Source of the DNA: Armatimonadota bacterium
GTDB taxonomy: Bacteria; Sysuimicrobiota; Sysuimicrobiia; Sysuimicrobiales; Sysuimicrobiaceae
Length of the DNA stretch: 64,000 bases
Direction of reading: 5' to 3'
NCBI GenBank assembly: GCA_031460175.1
Contig: JAVKGW010000002.1
Span: 186,001-250,000 of the forward strand
Part shown: positions 1 to 7,856 of the stretch, one piece after another
How the letters are laid out: every line of letters starts with the position of its first letter
How positions within the stretch are numbered: position 1 is the stretch's first letter
Translations under genes and position numbers: made by a program
Notes under the pieces: model-generated
Seen by the model: the letters and a program-made list of their open reading frames with translations, nothing else
Database searches by the model: none
What the model was told of the DNA's origin: nothing

Positions 1-243
1 CTCCCCTATGCCTTCATCGGCCGGCTCCTCTTCGTCTATCACATGTTGCCCGCCCTCCCTTTCGCGTATCTTGCCATCGCGGAGGCCCTGGACGCGGTGG
101 AAAGGCGGATGGGAAGGAAGTGGAAGCGAGCGTACCTCCTCGTGGTGGCCATGGTCTTCGCGTTCCAGCTGCCGGTTCTCGTGGCCTATCCCGTGCCCGC
201 CCGGTGGCTGCGGTGGTGGATCTGGATGCCCACATGGGTATGA
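1..243 (+). CDS. C-terminal fragment of a GT39-like (PMT family) membrane glycosyltransferase
   Basis: The frame is open from the first base and ends at TGA, so only about 80 C-terminal residues of a longer gene lie in the window. The fragment has the motif FVYHMLPALPFAYLA, which resembles the end of the protein mannosyltransferase/ArnT-like four-helix C-terminal domain, then a basic loop (RRMGRKWKR), another hydrophobic helix and a Trp-rich end. Enzymes of this family transfer a sugar from a polyprenyl-phosphate donor on the outer face of the membrane. The next gene, a GT2 enzyme of the kind that makes such donors, starts inside its stop codon (ATGA), so the two are probably co-translated. 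The family call rests on one motif and membrane topology. Confidence 0.6.
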   Translation, partial: LPYAFIGRLLFVYHMLPALPFAYLAIAEALDAVERRMGRKWKRAYLLVVAMVFAFQLPVLVAYPVPARWLRWWIWMPTWV

Positions 244-1034
244 AGCCTTCCCTGAGTGCCTTCTTTCCCGCCCACAACGAGGAGGGAAACATCGAGGAAA
301 CCGTCCGGCGGGCACTCGAGGTGCTGCCCGCGTACGCGGAGACGTTTGAGGTCATCGTGGTAGACGACGGGAGTACGGACCGCACCGCGGAGGTGGTGCG
401 CCGCCTCATGGAGGAGGACCCTCGCGTGCGGCTCGTGCAGCACGAGCGGAACCGGGGCTATGGAGCGGCCCTACGCACGGGATTTGCGGTCGCCCGGTAC
501 GAGTGGGTGTTCTTCAGCGACGCGGATCTGCAGTTCGATCTCGCGGATCTGGGCCGGCTCGTTCTCCACACGGATCGAGGGGACCTCATCGTGGGCTACC
601 GGCTTCGACGTCGGGACCCGCCTCATCGTCGTCTCATCGGCCGGGCCTGGAACCTGCTGGTGCGGTGGGGATTCGGGGTGCGGGTGCGGGACGTGGACTG
701 CGCCTTCAAGCTCCTGCGTCGGGAAGTGGTGCAGCGCCTGCCCCTGCGAAGCGATGGGGCCTTCATCAGCACGGAGTTGCTTTGCCGGGCCGCAGCCTTA
801 GGAGCCCGCATCGTAGAGGTAGGAGTCCCGCACTACCCCCGGCGGTGGGGCCGACAGGGCGGGGCAAGCCTGCGGGTGATCCTCCGAGCCCTACAGGAGC
901 TGTGGCGGCTTCGACGGGAGCTCAGGCAGGCTTCCGGGTCAGGAGAACCAGCATCCACCCCAGCGCCGTCAGATGGAGGAGGGAGAGGACGGTGGTCACG
1001 GGGGGGAGGAAGAGGTTCCACACCGCGTGGGTAA
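240..1034 (+). CDS. GT2 family glycosyltransferase (dolichyl/polyprenyl-phosphate sugar synthase-like)
   Basis: A 264-residue GT-A fold transferase. It shows the N-terminal nucleotide-sugar motif VDDGSTD at residues 41-47 and the metal-binding region DADLQF near 94-99, typical of the DPM1/GT2 family that loads a sugar onto polyprenyl phosphate at the cytoplasmic membrane face. The ATG at 240 overlaps the upstream TGA; an in-frame ATG at 234 is also possible. Homology appears to fade around residue 235, and the last roughly 35 residues (Gly/Arg/Pro-rich) lie over the end of the oppositely oriented gene, so the tail may be poorly conserved. No hydrophobic C-terminal anchor is visible. The precise sugar is unknown. 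Confidence 0.8.
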   Translation: MKPSLSAFFPAHNEEGNIEETVRRALEVLPAYAETFEVIVVDDGSTDRTAEVVRRLMEEDPRVRLVQHERNRGYGAALRTGFAVARYEWVFFSDADLQFDLADLGRLVLHTDRGDLIVGYRLRRRDPPHRRLIGRAWNLLVRWGFGVRVRDVDCAFKLLRREVVQRLPLRSDGAFISTELLCRAAALGARIVEVGVPHYPRRWGRQGGASLRVILRALQELWRLRRELRQASGSGEPASTPAPSDGGGRGRWSRGGGRGSTPRG

Positions 1035-2082
1035 AGGGGGTACGGGTTGCGGGGTGCGTGCTCAGGTAGGCGAGGCCGTAGACGAGATCCACAAAGAGCA
1101 GGAAGGTGAGGGCGCCGACCGGTGGAAGCCCGATCCGCCCGCGGCCCCAGGCGAGGAGCCCGAAGGGCAGGGCCGGAAAGAGATAGCGCTCGTGCATCCG
1201 GGTGCCCAGGGTGAAGGCGCCCAGGAAGAGGGCGGCCGCGGCGAGATCATAGGACCCAGGTCCTCCCTCCCGGGCACACCGCCACAGGACGATCCCTCCG
1301 ACCGCGCCCACCAGCAGCAGCCCCCACACGTTCGCCGGCATGCCCATCCACGGGATGGCATCGGATTTCCAGTTAAACCCGAGGAGGTGCCACAGGTTGA
1401 GGGCGTTGACGGACCCGTAGGGGTAGACCCGGACGGCCTGGACGACCAGGGCGAGAAGCCGTGTGGGCGTCAAGCCAAACCCGAGGGAGGGGAGCACCAC
1501 GGCCGCGGCTCCGGTTGCCAGAACCCGTCCCCAATCCTCCCGAGGCAGTACCCTGGAACGGATCCCCCAAAGACCCATCAGGGGCAGCACCAGGGCGTAC
1601 TGGGGTTTGGTGAGGATCCCGAACCCGAGGAGCGCTCCCGCCAAGGTAGCCTTGCGGCTCTGCAGTGCCCACCAGCCCCCGAGGAGCCAGGCCACGGCCA
1701 CGCTCTCCGCCTGCCCCCACAGGGCCCCGATGCAGAGCACCGCGGGGTTCCACAGGTACCACGAGGCCGCCCGCGCCCCGCCCAGTCGCGCCACCAATCC
1801 CGCCACCGCGAAGTCCGCGAGGGCAGGGGGGAGCTTGACGAGCACCGGCCCGGCCTGTGGCACAAGCCGCATCAGGATCCCCACGGGCCACAGCACCAGC
1901 AGGTAACCGGGGGTGTAGTCCACGAAGGTGTCCGGAGCGTAGAAGCGGAGGGGGCCGGTCTGGGCCATCCGCACGGCCCAGGACTGGAAGGTGGCCACGT
2001 CTACCGCGTGCCCGGGGAGGAAGAGGAGCACGCCTCGCAGGAGAGCGGGCCACAGCCAGAAGGAAGCCGGTGGAACCTCCAC
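922..2082 (-). CDS. Polytopic GT87-like (DUF2029) mannosyltransferase-type membrane protein
   Basis: A 386-residue protein with about nine hydrophobic segments. An acidic/aromatic first loop (HAVDVATFQSWAVRMAQTG, then DFVDYTPGYLL-type residues) resembles the catalytic loop of GT-C enzymes that use polyprenyl-phosphate sugars. A later loop has GTRMHERYLFPALPFG, a motif common in GT87/PIG-M-like proteins. It starts at GTG 2082, divergent from ald with a 59 bp gap, and ends tail-to-tail with the GT2 gene in a 113 nt overlap. With the two preceding glycosyltransferases it suggests a small lipid-linked sugar cluster. The acceptor cannot be told from sequence. Confidence 0.7.
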   Translation of the reverse strand: MEVPPASFWLWPALLRGVLLFLPGHAVDVATFQSWAVRMAQTGPLRFYAPDTFVDYTPGYLLVLWPVGILMRLVPQAGPVLVKLPPALADFAVAGLVARLGGARAASWYLWNPAVLCIGALWGQAESVAVAWLLGGWWALQSRKATLAGALLGFGILTKPQYALVLPLMGLWGIRSRVLPREDWGRVLATGAAAVVLPSLGFGLTPTRLLALVVQAVRVYPYGSVNALNLWHLLGFNWKSDAIPWMGMPANVWGLLLVGAVGGIVLWRCAREGGPGSYDLAAAALFLGAFTLGTRMHERYLFPALPFGLLAWGRGRIGLPPVGALTFLLFVDLVYGLAYLSTHPATRTPFTHAVWNLFLPPVTTVLSLLHLTALGWMLVLLTRKPA

Positions 2083-2141
2083 GGCACCATGGTAGCGGAT
2101 CGCCAGGAAGCAGGCGGAAACGGTTAGGAGGAGAGGCCGCG

Positions 2142-3260
2142 ATGCGGATCGGAGTGCCCAGGGAGCGCAAGGAGCAGGAGTACCGGGTGGGGATCACGCC
2201 CGCGGGCGTGATGCAGCTGGTGGAGGCCGGCCACGAGGTCCTCGTCGAGGCGGGAGCCGGGGAGGGCAGCGGGTTCTCGGACGAGGAGTACGGGCGCCGG
2301 GGTGCCCGGGTGATCCGGGACCCCGCGGAGGTGTGGGGCGCAGACCTCGTGCTGAAGGTGAAGGAGCCCCTCCCGGAGGAGTACCGGTATCTGAGGCCTG
2401 GACTCGTCCTGTTCGCCTTCCTGCACCTGGCCGCGGATCCGCAACTCACCCATGCCCTGCTCGGTTCCCGAGCGGTGGCCATCGCCTACGAGACCGTGCA
2501 GCTCCCGGACGGGGAACTGCCCCTGCTCACCCCCATGAGCGAGGTGGCCGGGAAGCTCGCCGTCCAGGAGGCCGCTTACCACCTGAAGCGCACGGGGGGC
2601 GGGAAGGGGACGCTCCTGGGAGGGGTCACCGGTGTCGCGCCGGGCACGGTGGTCATCCTGGGGGGCGGCGTGGTGGGCACCAATGCCGCGCGGGTGGCAC
2701 TGGGCATGGGCGCTCAGGTCACCGTTCTCGAGAAAAACCCCCGGAGGATGCGGTTCCTGGATGAGGTGCTCCACGGCAGATTCCAGGCCCTGGCGAGCAA
2801 CCCCTACACCATCGAGCAGGCGGTGGCGTACGCGGACGTGCTGGTGGGCGCGGTCCTGGTCCCCGGGGCGCGCACGCCGCGGCTGGTGACGGAAGAGATG
2901 GTGAAGGCCATGAAGCCGGGGTCCGTCATCGTGGACGTCTCCATCGACCAGGGCGGGTGCGTGGAGGGGATCCGGCCCACCACCCACCGCGACCCCGTGT
3001 ACGTCCGGCACGGGGTGGTTCACTACGCGGTTCCAAACATGCCCTCAGCTGTCCCCCGGACCTCCACCGTGGCCCTCACCAACGCCACCATCCCCTACGC
3101 CCTGCAGATCGCGGCCAAGGGATGGATCCGGGCCTGCCGGGAGGACCCGGCGCTCCGGAGGGGGCTCAACGTGGTGGAGGGTGCCCTCACCCATCCGGGT
3201 GTGGCCGAGGCCCACGGGCTCCCGTATGCTCCCGCGGAGGAGATCCTGGAACCTCGCTAG
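2142..3260 (+). CDS. ald: Alanine dehydrogenase
   Basis: A 372-residue cytoplasmic NAD-dependent enzyme interconverting L-alanine and pyruvate plus ammonia. The N-terminus MRIGVPRERKEQEYRVGITP and the following substrate-domain residues match the Ald/PNT family, and length equals the usual 370. The Rossmann segment VVILGGGVVGTNAARVALGMG sits near residue 170. The C-terminal motif PNMPSAVPRTSTVALTNAT is characteristic of Ald rather than transhydrogenase. The ATG at 2142 follows a strong ribosome site (TTAGGAGGAGAG), which rules out the longer in-frame extension. Its stop TAG shares bases with the rpoZ stop in a CTAG, so the genes end tail-to-tail with a 4 nt overlap. Confidence 0.95.
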   Translation: MRIGVPRERKEQEYRVGITPAGVMQLVEAGHEVLVEAGAGEGSGFSDEEYGRRGARVIRDPAEVWGADLVLKVKEPLPEEYRYLRPGLVLFAFLHLAADPQLTHALLGSRAVAIAYETVQLPDGELPLLTPMSEVAGKLAVQEAAYHLKRTGGGKGTLLGGVTGVAPGTVVILGGGVVGTNAARVALGMGAQVTVLEKNPRRMRFLDEVLHGRFQALASNPYTIEQAVAYADVLVGAVLVPGARTPRLVTEEMVKAMKPGSVIVDVSIDQGGCVEGIRPTTHRDPVYVRHGVVHYAVPNMPSAVPRTSTVALTNATIPYALQIAAKGWIRACREDPALRRGLNVVEGALTHPGVAEAHGLPYAPAEEILEPR

Positions 3261-3478
3261 ACGTCCCGGAAAATGGCGAGAGGCTCCCGCGGCCACTCCG
3301 GCCGGACCCGCCCGGCCGCGACTTCCTCGAGGGCGATGGTGACCGGGTTCTGGGAATCGACGTCCACAAGCGGCAGCTGGCCCGTGCCCAGCTGCTGGGC
3401 CCGCTTCGCAGCCAGCATCACCAAGGCGTACTTGTTGGGCACGCGCTCCAGCAGCACCTCGATGGGCGGTCGGATCAT
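3257..3478 (-). CDS. rpoZ: RNA polymerase omega subunit
   Basis: A protein of about 73 residues beginning MIRPPIEVLLERVPNKYALV followed by MLAAKRAQQL, the conserved omega N-terminal helix that packs on the beta-prime C-terminus and helps assemble core RNA polymerase. Three starts lie close together (GTG 3487, ATG 3484, ATG 3478); the last is chosen because GAGG sits 8 nt upstream and it gives the family-typical MI start. The gene is detached from the usual gmk neighbour and has its own promoter. Its stop overlaps the ald stop by 4 nt. Confidence 0.9.
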   Translation of the reverse strand: MIRPPIEVLLERVPNKYALVMLAAKRAQQLGTGQLPLVDVDSQNPVTIALEEVAAGRVRPEWPREPLAIFRDV

Positions 3479-3499
3479 CCCCATCACCTCGCAGGGCCC

Positions 3500-3527
3500 A
3501 TTGTAGCGAGTCCGGAGAATCCGTCAA
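3500..3527 (-). promoter_or_regulatory. Sigma70-type promoter of rpoZ
   Basis: On the minus strand TTGACG (3527-3522) is separated by 16 bp from TACAAT (3505-3500). Predicted transcription start is around 3493, 10-15 nt before the rpoZ start codons. The -35 element overlaps the last codons of the upstream nth gene (TGA 3526-3524), so rpoZ can be transcribed independently of the long repair/tyrS operon. This is the best consensus promoter found in the window. Confidence 0.6.
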
Positions 3528-4249
3528 AGTCCAGCTCGCGGGGGCCCCGGGGGAGCAGGTTGGGGAGAAGTCCGGCCGACATAGGCCGCGCAGGCTCTGC
3601 GGAGGGGGCACCCCGTGCACCGGGGCGCGTGGGCCCGGCAGATCTCCCGGCCGTGGCGCACCAGCAGGAGGTGGAAGGGGGCGTACCGCTCGGGCGGAAC
3701 CAGGGCCTCCATCCACCCGTGCGCGGCCTCTCGGGACATCCCGGAGGGCACGAGTCCCACCCGCCGCGTCACCCGGTACACGTGGGTGTCCACGGGGAAG
3801 GCAGGGAGCCTCAGGCCGAACAGGAGCACGATGGCCGCGGTCTTCGGTCCGATCCCGGGTTGTCCGAGCAGCCACGCCCTCGCCTCCTCCGGGGAGGCAC
3901 TCCGGAGGAAGTCCAGGGAGGGTTCACCTCCTGCTTCTGGGAGCGCCCGGAGGAGGGTCCGGATGCGGCGGGCCCGGACCGTGCTCAGGCCCGCGGGCCG
4001 GATGAGGGCCTCCACCGTGCGGAGGGGCGCGTCCCGCACCGCGCGCCACGTCCGGAGGCGCTCCCGCAACCGGGTAAAGGCCCGGTCGCTGTTCCGGTCG
4101 GAGGTGTTCTGGGAAAGGACCGCGCGCACGAGGACCCCCACCGGATCCCGGACCGGGCGGATTCGAGGCGGTCCGTAGAAGGCCTCCAGCAGGCGGTCCA
4201 CGGTCCGGGCGCGGCGTCGGAGGGCCGGGGAGGGAGCGTACTCCGTCAT
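3524..4249 (-). CDS. nth: Endonuclease III-like DNA glycosylase/AP lyase
   Basis: A 241-residue helix-hairpin-helix DNA glycosylase. It shows the hairpin GQPGIGPKTAAIVLLFGL with the catalytic-type Lys, the downstream Asp in FPVDTHVYRVTRRVGL, and a C-terminal [4Fe-4S] loop C-x6-C-x2-C-x5-C (ICRAHAPRCTGCPLRRAC). These support base excision of oxidised pyrimidines. The ATG at 4249 overlaps the TGA of the upstream DUF72 gene (ATGA), so the longer in-frame extension over that gene is not used. It is the last gene of the leftward repair/tyrS operon. A related HhH glycosylase specificity (for example for mismatched T or U) cannot be excluded. Confidence 0.88.
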   Translation of the reverse strand: MTEYAPSPALRRRARTVDRLLEAFYGPPRIRPVRDPVGVLVRAVLSQNTSDRNSDRAFTRLRERLRTWRAVRDAPLRTVEALIRPAGLSTVRARRIRTLLRALPEAGGEPSLDFLRSASPEEARAWLLGQPGIGPKTAAIVLLFGLRLPAFPVDTHVYRVTRRVGLVPSGMSREAAHGWMEALVPPERYAPFHLLLVRHGREICRAHAPRCTGCPLRRACAAYVGRTSPQPAPPGPPRAGL

Positions 4250-5028
4250 GCGCTGGACACCTCCGCCCACACCCGCCCCGCGAGGGAGAGGGCGTCGCGC
4301 ACCGCGTGACCTCCCACGTCGTTGTTGTAAAACACGTATACGTCCCGTCCGGCCTCCAGCTCCTTTCGGATCCAGGTGGCATCCGCCCGGATGTGTTGTT
4401 CGGTGTAACCGCTGCCGTAGAGGGATCCCGGGCCATGGCGGCGCAGGTAGCTCCAGCGGGCCGTGTGTGGCACCCGCACCGGAGACCGCTCGAGGGGCTG
4501 CGGATGCATCCCGGGAAGCAGCACCTGAAACGGCCAGTCTGCCCCCACCACCGCGGCATCCCTTGCCTCCAGCCGGCGGTACACGGCCTCTGAAAACCAT
4601 GAGGGATCCCGGAACTCGAAGGCGTGCCGGACCGAGGAGGGGAGCAAGCCCAGGAACGCCCCCAGCCGCTCCGCATCCGCGGGGAAGCGGGGCGGGAGCT
4701 GCCACAACACGCAGCTCAGGCGATCTCCCAGGGGCTCCGCGTGCGCGAAGAACCGGTCCAGGGCCTCTTGGACCTCCCGCAGACGGCGGAGGTGCGTGAT
4801 GAAACGGCTTCCCTTCAGCACGAACCGGAACCCTTCTGGAACCTCTCGGGCCCAGGCCTCAAAGGTCCTGCGCGGCGGCAGACGGTAAAAGGTGACGTTC
4901 ATCTCCACCGCGTTGAAGTGCTCCGCGTAGCGCGCAAGCCACCGGCGGGAGGGAAGACCCTCCGGGTAGAGCACCCCCACCCAGTGCCGGTAGTTGAACC
5001 CTGAGGTCCCGATCCACGCGGTGGCCAC
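4246..5028 (-). CDS. DUF72 (YecE-like) family protein
   Basis: A 260-residue protein with the DUF72 signature: N-terminal IGTSGFNYRHWVGVLYPEGL, then RYAEHFNAVEMNVTFYRLP, RFVLKGSRFITHLRRL, and near the C-terminus VYVFYNNDVGGHAVRDAL. DUF72 proteins form a TIM-barrel-like fold; their biochemical role is unknown, though they are often found near nucleic-acid repair genes, as here beside nth. Start is GTG 5028, 4 nt after the tyrS stop, with GGGAG upstream. The end overlaps the nth start by 4 nt. Confidence 0.88.
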   Translation of the reverse strand: MATAWIGTSGFNYRHWVGVLYPEGLPSRRWLARYAEHFNAVEMNVTFYRLPPRRTFEAWAREVPEGFRFVLKGSRFITHLRRLREVQEALDRFFAHAEPLGDRLSCVLWQLPPRFPADAERLGAFLGLLPSSVRHAFEFRDPSWFSEAVYRRLEARDAAVVGADWPFQVLLPGMHPQPLERSPVRVPHTARWSYLRRHGPGSLYGSGYTEQHIRADATWIRKELEAGRDVYVFYNNDVGGHAVRDALSLAGRVWAEVSSA

Positions 5029-5032
5029 GGGG

Positions 5033-6256
5033 TCACTCCCTCAGGCGGATGCGGGCGAACCGACGCTTGCCCACGCGGAGCACCATGCCCTCCCGAACCT
5101 CCACCCGCGCTTCGGGGTCGTCCAACCGTGTCCCGTCCACCCGTACCCCCCCCTGCAGGACGAGCCGCCGTGCCTCGCTGCGGCTGGAAGCGAGTCCCGC
5201 GCGGACCACGAGCTGCACGATGGGCATCCGTCCCTCCACCAGCTCCGATCCTCGGAGGGAGACCTCCGGGATCTGTTCTGGGAGCTCCTTCCGGGCGAAG
5301 ACCCGGTCGAAGGCCTCTTCCGCATCCCGGGCCTCCTCCTCCCCGTGCCAGAGGCGCACGATCTCCCGGGCGAGCCGGCGTTTGGCGTCCCGAGGGTGCA
5401 CCGCGCCCCGCTCCAGGCCCTCCACCAGGGTTCGGATCTCCTCCTCGGGAAGCTCCGTGCACAGCGCGAAGTAGGTGGGCATGAGGGCGTCCGGCAGGGA
5501 CATCACCTTCCCGTACATCTCCTGCGGGGGTTCCGCGATCCCGATGTAGTTGCCCAGGGACTTGCTCATCTTCTCCACGCCATCCAGCCCCGGCAGAAGC
5601 GGCATGAGGAAGGCTACCTGCGGGGCTTGGCCGAACTCCCGCTGGAGGTTCCGCCCCATGAGGAGGTTGAACTTCTGATCCGTGCCTCCCAGCTCCACGT
5701 CCGCCCGGAGGGCCACGGAGTCGTACGCCTGGCAGAGGGGGTAGAGGAGCTCGTGAAGGCCGATGGGAATCCCCTCCCGCCAGCGCTCCGTGAAGTCGTC
5801 CCGCTCCATCACCCGGGCCACGGTCACCTTGCTGGCGAGCCGGATCACGTCCGCAAACCGCATGGGCGCAAGCCACTGGCTGTTGAACACCACCCGGGTG
5901 CGCTCGGGATCCAGGATGCGGCTGTACTGCGCCCGGTAGGTGGCGGCGTTGCGCTCCACCTCTTCCGGGGTGAGCATGGGCCGGGTCTGCTTCTTGCCCG
6001 AGGGATCCCCGATGAGGGCGGTGAAGTCCCCGATCACGAGGATGGCCTCGTGCCCCAGGTCCTGGAACTGCCGCAGCTTCCGGAGGACCACCGCGAACCC
6101 CAGGTGGATGTCGGGCGCCGTGGGATCCAGCCCGAGCTTCACTCGGAGCGGCCGACCCTCCCGCAGCTTCTCAAGCAGCTCCTCTTCCGAGACGATCTCC
6201 GCGGCACCCCGGCGCAAAAGCGCCAGCTGCGCCTCCGGAGAGGGCCGGGGAGTCAT
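5033..6256 (-). CDS. tyrS: Tyrosyl-tRNA synthetase
   Basis: A 407-residue class I aminoacyl-tRNA synthetase charging tRNA-Tyr. The HIGH-equivalent HLGF is at residues 51-54, the KMSKS loop at 229-233, the tyrosine-binding segment [13 protein letters not shown] near 168-180, and a C-terminal S4-type RNA-binding domain carries [19 protein letters not shown]. The insertion pattern resembles the TyrZ-type bacterial form rather than the classical Bacillus TyrS. The ATG at 6256 overlaps the queT stop (ATGA). No T-box leader can exist because the gene is embedded in an operon with no upstream gap. Pairing with a queuosine-precursor transporter is notable because tRNA-Tyr is a queuosine-modified tRNA. 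Confidence 0.95.
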   Translation of the reverse strand: MTPRPSPEAQLALLRRGAAEIVSEEELLEKLREGRPLRVKLGLDPTAPDIHLGFAVVLRKLRQFQDLGHEAILVIGDFTALIGDPSGKKQTRPMLTPEEVERNAATYRAQYSRILDPERTRVVFNSQWLAPMRFADVIRLASKVTVARVMERDDFTERWREGIPIGLHELLYPLCQAYDSVALRADVELGGTDQKFNLLMGRNLQREFGQAPQVAFLMPLLPGLDGVEKMSKSLGNYIGIAEPPQEMYGKVMSLPDALMPTYFALCTELPEEEIRTLVEGLERGAVHPRDAKRRLAREIVRLWHGEEEARDAEEAFDRVFARKELPEQIPEVSLRGSELVEGRMPIVQLVVRAGLASSRSEARRLVLQGGVRVDGTRLDDPEARVEVREGMVLRVGKRRFARIRLRE

Positions 6257-6747
6257 CGCGGCCTCCGGGAGGGCCAGCCCAGGATCTCCGGCCGGGCCTG
6301 GAGGGCCAGAAGCAGCGGGTACCCGATCCCGTAACAGGCCACGAGCTGGCCGAGGAACACCGTGCCCACGGTGGGCCAGTACGGCACGCCCGCGAGGAAC
6401 TGGAGGTAAAGCGGCACGCCCAGGGCGTTGACCACCACCGGGGGAAGCGGCGCAAGCCACGCCCTAGGCATACGGGCGGTGAGGAGGGCCGCCCCCAGGC
6501 TGAGGAGGGTCCCCAGCACCACGTCCACCAGTCCGTACGGGCCCAGCAGGTTCGCGATGAACACCCCGAGCGCCAGCCCCAGGGTTCCGGAGACGGGGTC
6601 CAGGTAGGGGAGCACGGTGAGGGCTTCGGAAACCCGTACCTGCACGGGCCCGTAGCCGAGCTCCCCCAGGGATACGGTGACCGCCGCGTACACGCCCGCG
6701 ATGATCCCCGCCCGGACCAACCATCCGATCTTCGTCGTCCCTCTCAT
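6253..6747 (-). CDS. queT: QueT-family transporter (ECF S-component for a queuosine precursor)
   Basis: A 164-residue protein with about five hydrophobic helices. It carries [20 protein letters not shown], the motif of the QueT family, substrate-binding S-components of ECF importers linked to salvage of queuosine precursors. It starts at ATG 6747 overlapping the stop of the enolase-superfamily gene and ends overlapping the tyrS start, so it is made together with TyrRS. No preQ1 riboswitch is possible in this arrangement. The ECF energising module is not in the window. Confidence 0.82.
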   Translation of the reverse strand: MRGTTKIGWLVRAGIIAGVYAAVTVSLGELGYGPVQVRVSEALTVLPYLDPVSGTLGLALGVFIANLLGPYGLVDVVLGTLLSLGAALLTARMPRAWLAPLPPVVVNALGVPLYLQFLAGVPYWPTVGTVFLGQLVACYGIGYPLLLALQARPEILGWPSRRPR

Positions 6748-7856
6748 CCCCCTTCCCCCTCCGTGGCGAACAGCAGCCGCAGCCCGCTCCGATCCACCTC
6801 CACCCCAAGACCCGGCCCCGGAGGCGGGGCCCCGAACCCGCCCTGGGAGCGGGGTTGATGCCCCGCCACGTGCTCCAGAACCCAGTCGTTCATGAAAGAG
6901 GCCGCCAGAAACGCCTCGGGCCGGGTGCTGGCGGCCAGGTGGCTTGCGGCCGCCGTCACGAGGTCTCCCCCCCATGTGTCCTCGATGATGAGGGAGAGGC
7001 CCAGTTCCTGCGCCAGGTCCCGCACGAGGCGCGATCCGGTGAGACCCCCGAACCGGCTGATCTTGAGGTTGATCCCCACCGCCCCCATTCCCACGGCTTC
7101 CAGCACCTCCCGCACGTCCGTCACCACCTCGTCCAGGATCAAGGGGAGCGAGGCTCCTCCGCGGAGTGCCCGGCACTCCTCCAGGGTGGGGCAGGGCTGC
7201 TCGAGGATGACACGGTCCACTCCCGCGAGAAGGCGGGAGAGCACCGCGGCTTGGTGCAACCGGTACGCTCCGTTCGCGTCCGCGATCACCACCTCCTCCT
7301 CCCCGGTGACGTCCAGGACCGCCCGCACCCGGGCCAGATCCTCCTGAGGCGCGGTGCCGACCTTCAGCTGGAACCGACGGACGCCCAGAGCACGTTGCTC
7401 CCGCACGAAGTCCGCCATCTCCCCGGCGTCCCGCAACGGAACAGCCACGTAGAGGGGAAACCGCTCCTGCCACCGTCCGCCCAGCAGCAGGTAGACGGGA
7501 AGCCCCGTGGCCTTCCCCACCAGATCCCAGCACGCCATGTCCACGGGGCTTTTGGCGAACGCGAATCCCCGCAGGGTGCTGTCCATGCGTCGGTGAAGGA
7601 CCGCGAGGTCCCGGGGGTCCAGACCCACGAGAGGCGGAAGGAGTTCTCTGAGCGCGGCCCGGGCTCCTTCCGCAAAGGCCGGGAGGTAGGTAGAACCCAG
7701 AGGGCAGACCTCCCCCCACCCCTCCAGTCCTTCGTCCGTGAGGATCCGCACCACGGTGGAGGGCAAGGTGCGGACCACGCGGCCGCCGGACATCCCGTAG
7801 GTCCCGTGGCGGTAGGTGAGCTCGTACCCGTACACCTCGATGCGCACGATCCTCAC
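6744..7856 (-). CDS. Enolase-superfamily enzyme (MLE/MR type, hydroxyproline-related candidate)
   Basis: A 370-residue mandelate racemase/muconate lactonising-type protein. The capping domain starts MRIVRIEVYGYELTY, with SGGRVVRTLPSTVVRILTDEG and GWGEVCPLGSTYL. In the barrel, RRFQLKVG provides the general-base Lys, ADANGAY and LILDE provide metal ligands, and INLKISRFGG the opposite Lys. The SGGR and PLGSTYL-like segments recall 4-hydroxyproline betaine epimerases and cis-hydroxyproline dehydratases, but the substrate is inferred. The GTG at 7856 overlaps the mutS2 stop (GTGA) and the end overlaps queT. A catabolic-looking enzyme in a repair/translation operon is unusual. Confidence 0.75.
   Translation of the reverse strand: MRIVRIEVYGYELTYRHGTYGMSGGRVVRTLPSTVVRILTDEGLEGWGEVCPLGSTYLPAFAEGARAALRELLPPLVGLDPRDLAVLHRRMDSTLRGFAFAKSPVDMACWDLVGKATGLPVYLLLGGRWQERFPLYVAVPLRDAGEMADFVREQRALGVRRFQLKVGTAPQEDLARVRAVLDVTGEEEVVIADANGAYRLHQAAVLSRLLAGVDRVILEQPCPTLEECRALRGGASLPLILDEVVTDVREVLEAVGMGAVGINLKISRFGGLTGSRLVRDLAQELGLSLIIEDTWGGDLVTAAASHLAASTRPEAFLAASFMNDWVLEHVAGHQPRSQGGFGAPPPGPGLGVEVDRSGLRLLFATEGEGG

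Noticed and set aside
6253-6300. Search for a T-box before tyrS or a preQ1 riboswitch before queT
   Set aside because: Both genes start inside the upstream stop codon, leaving no leader for such elements.
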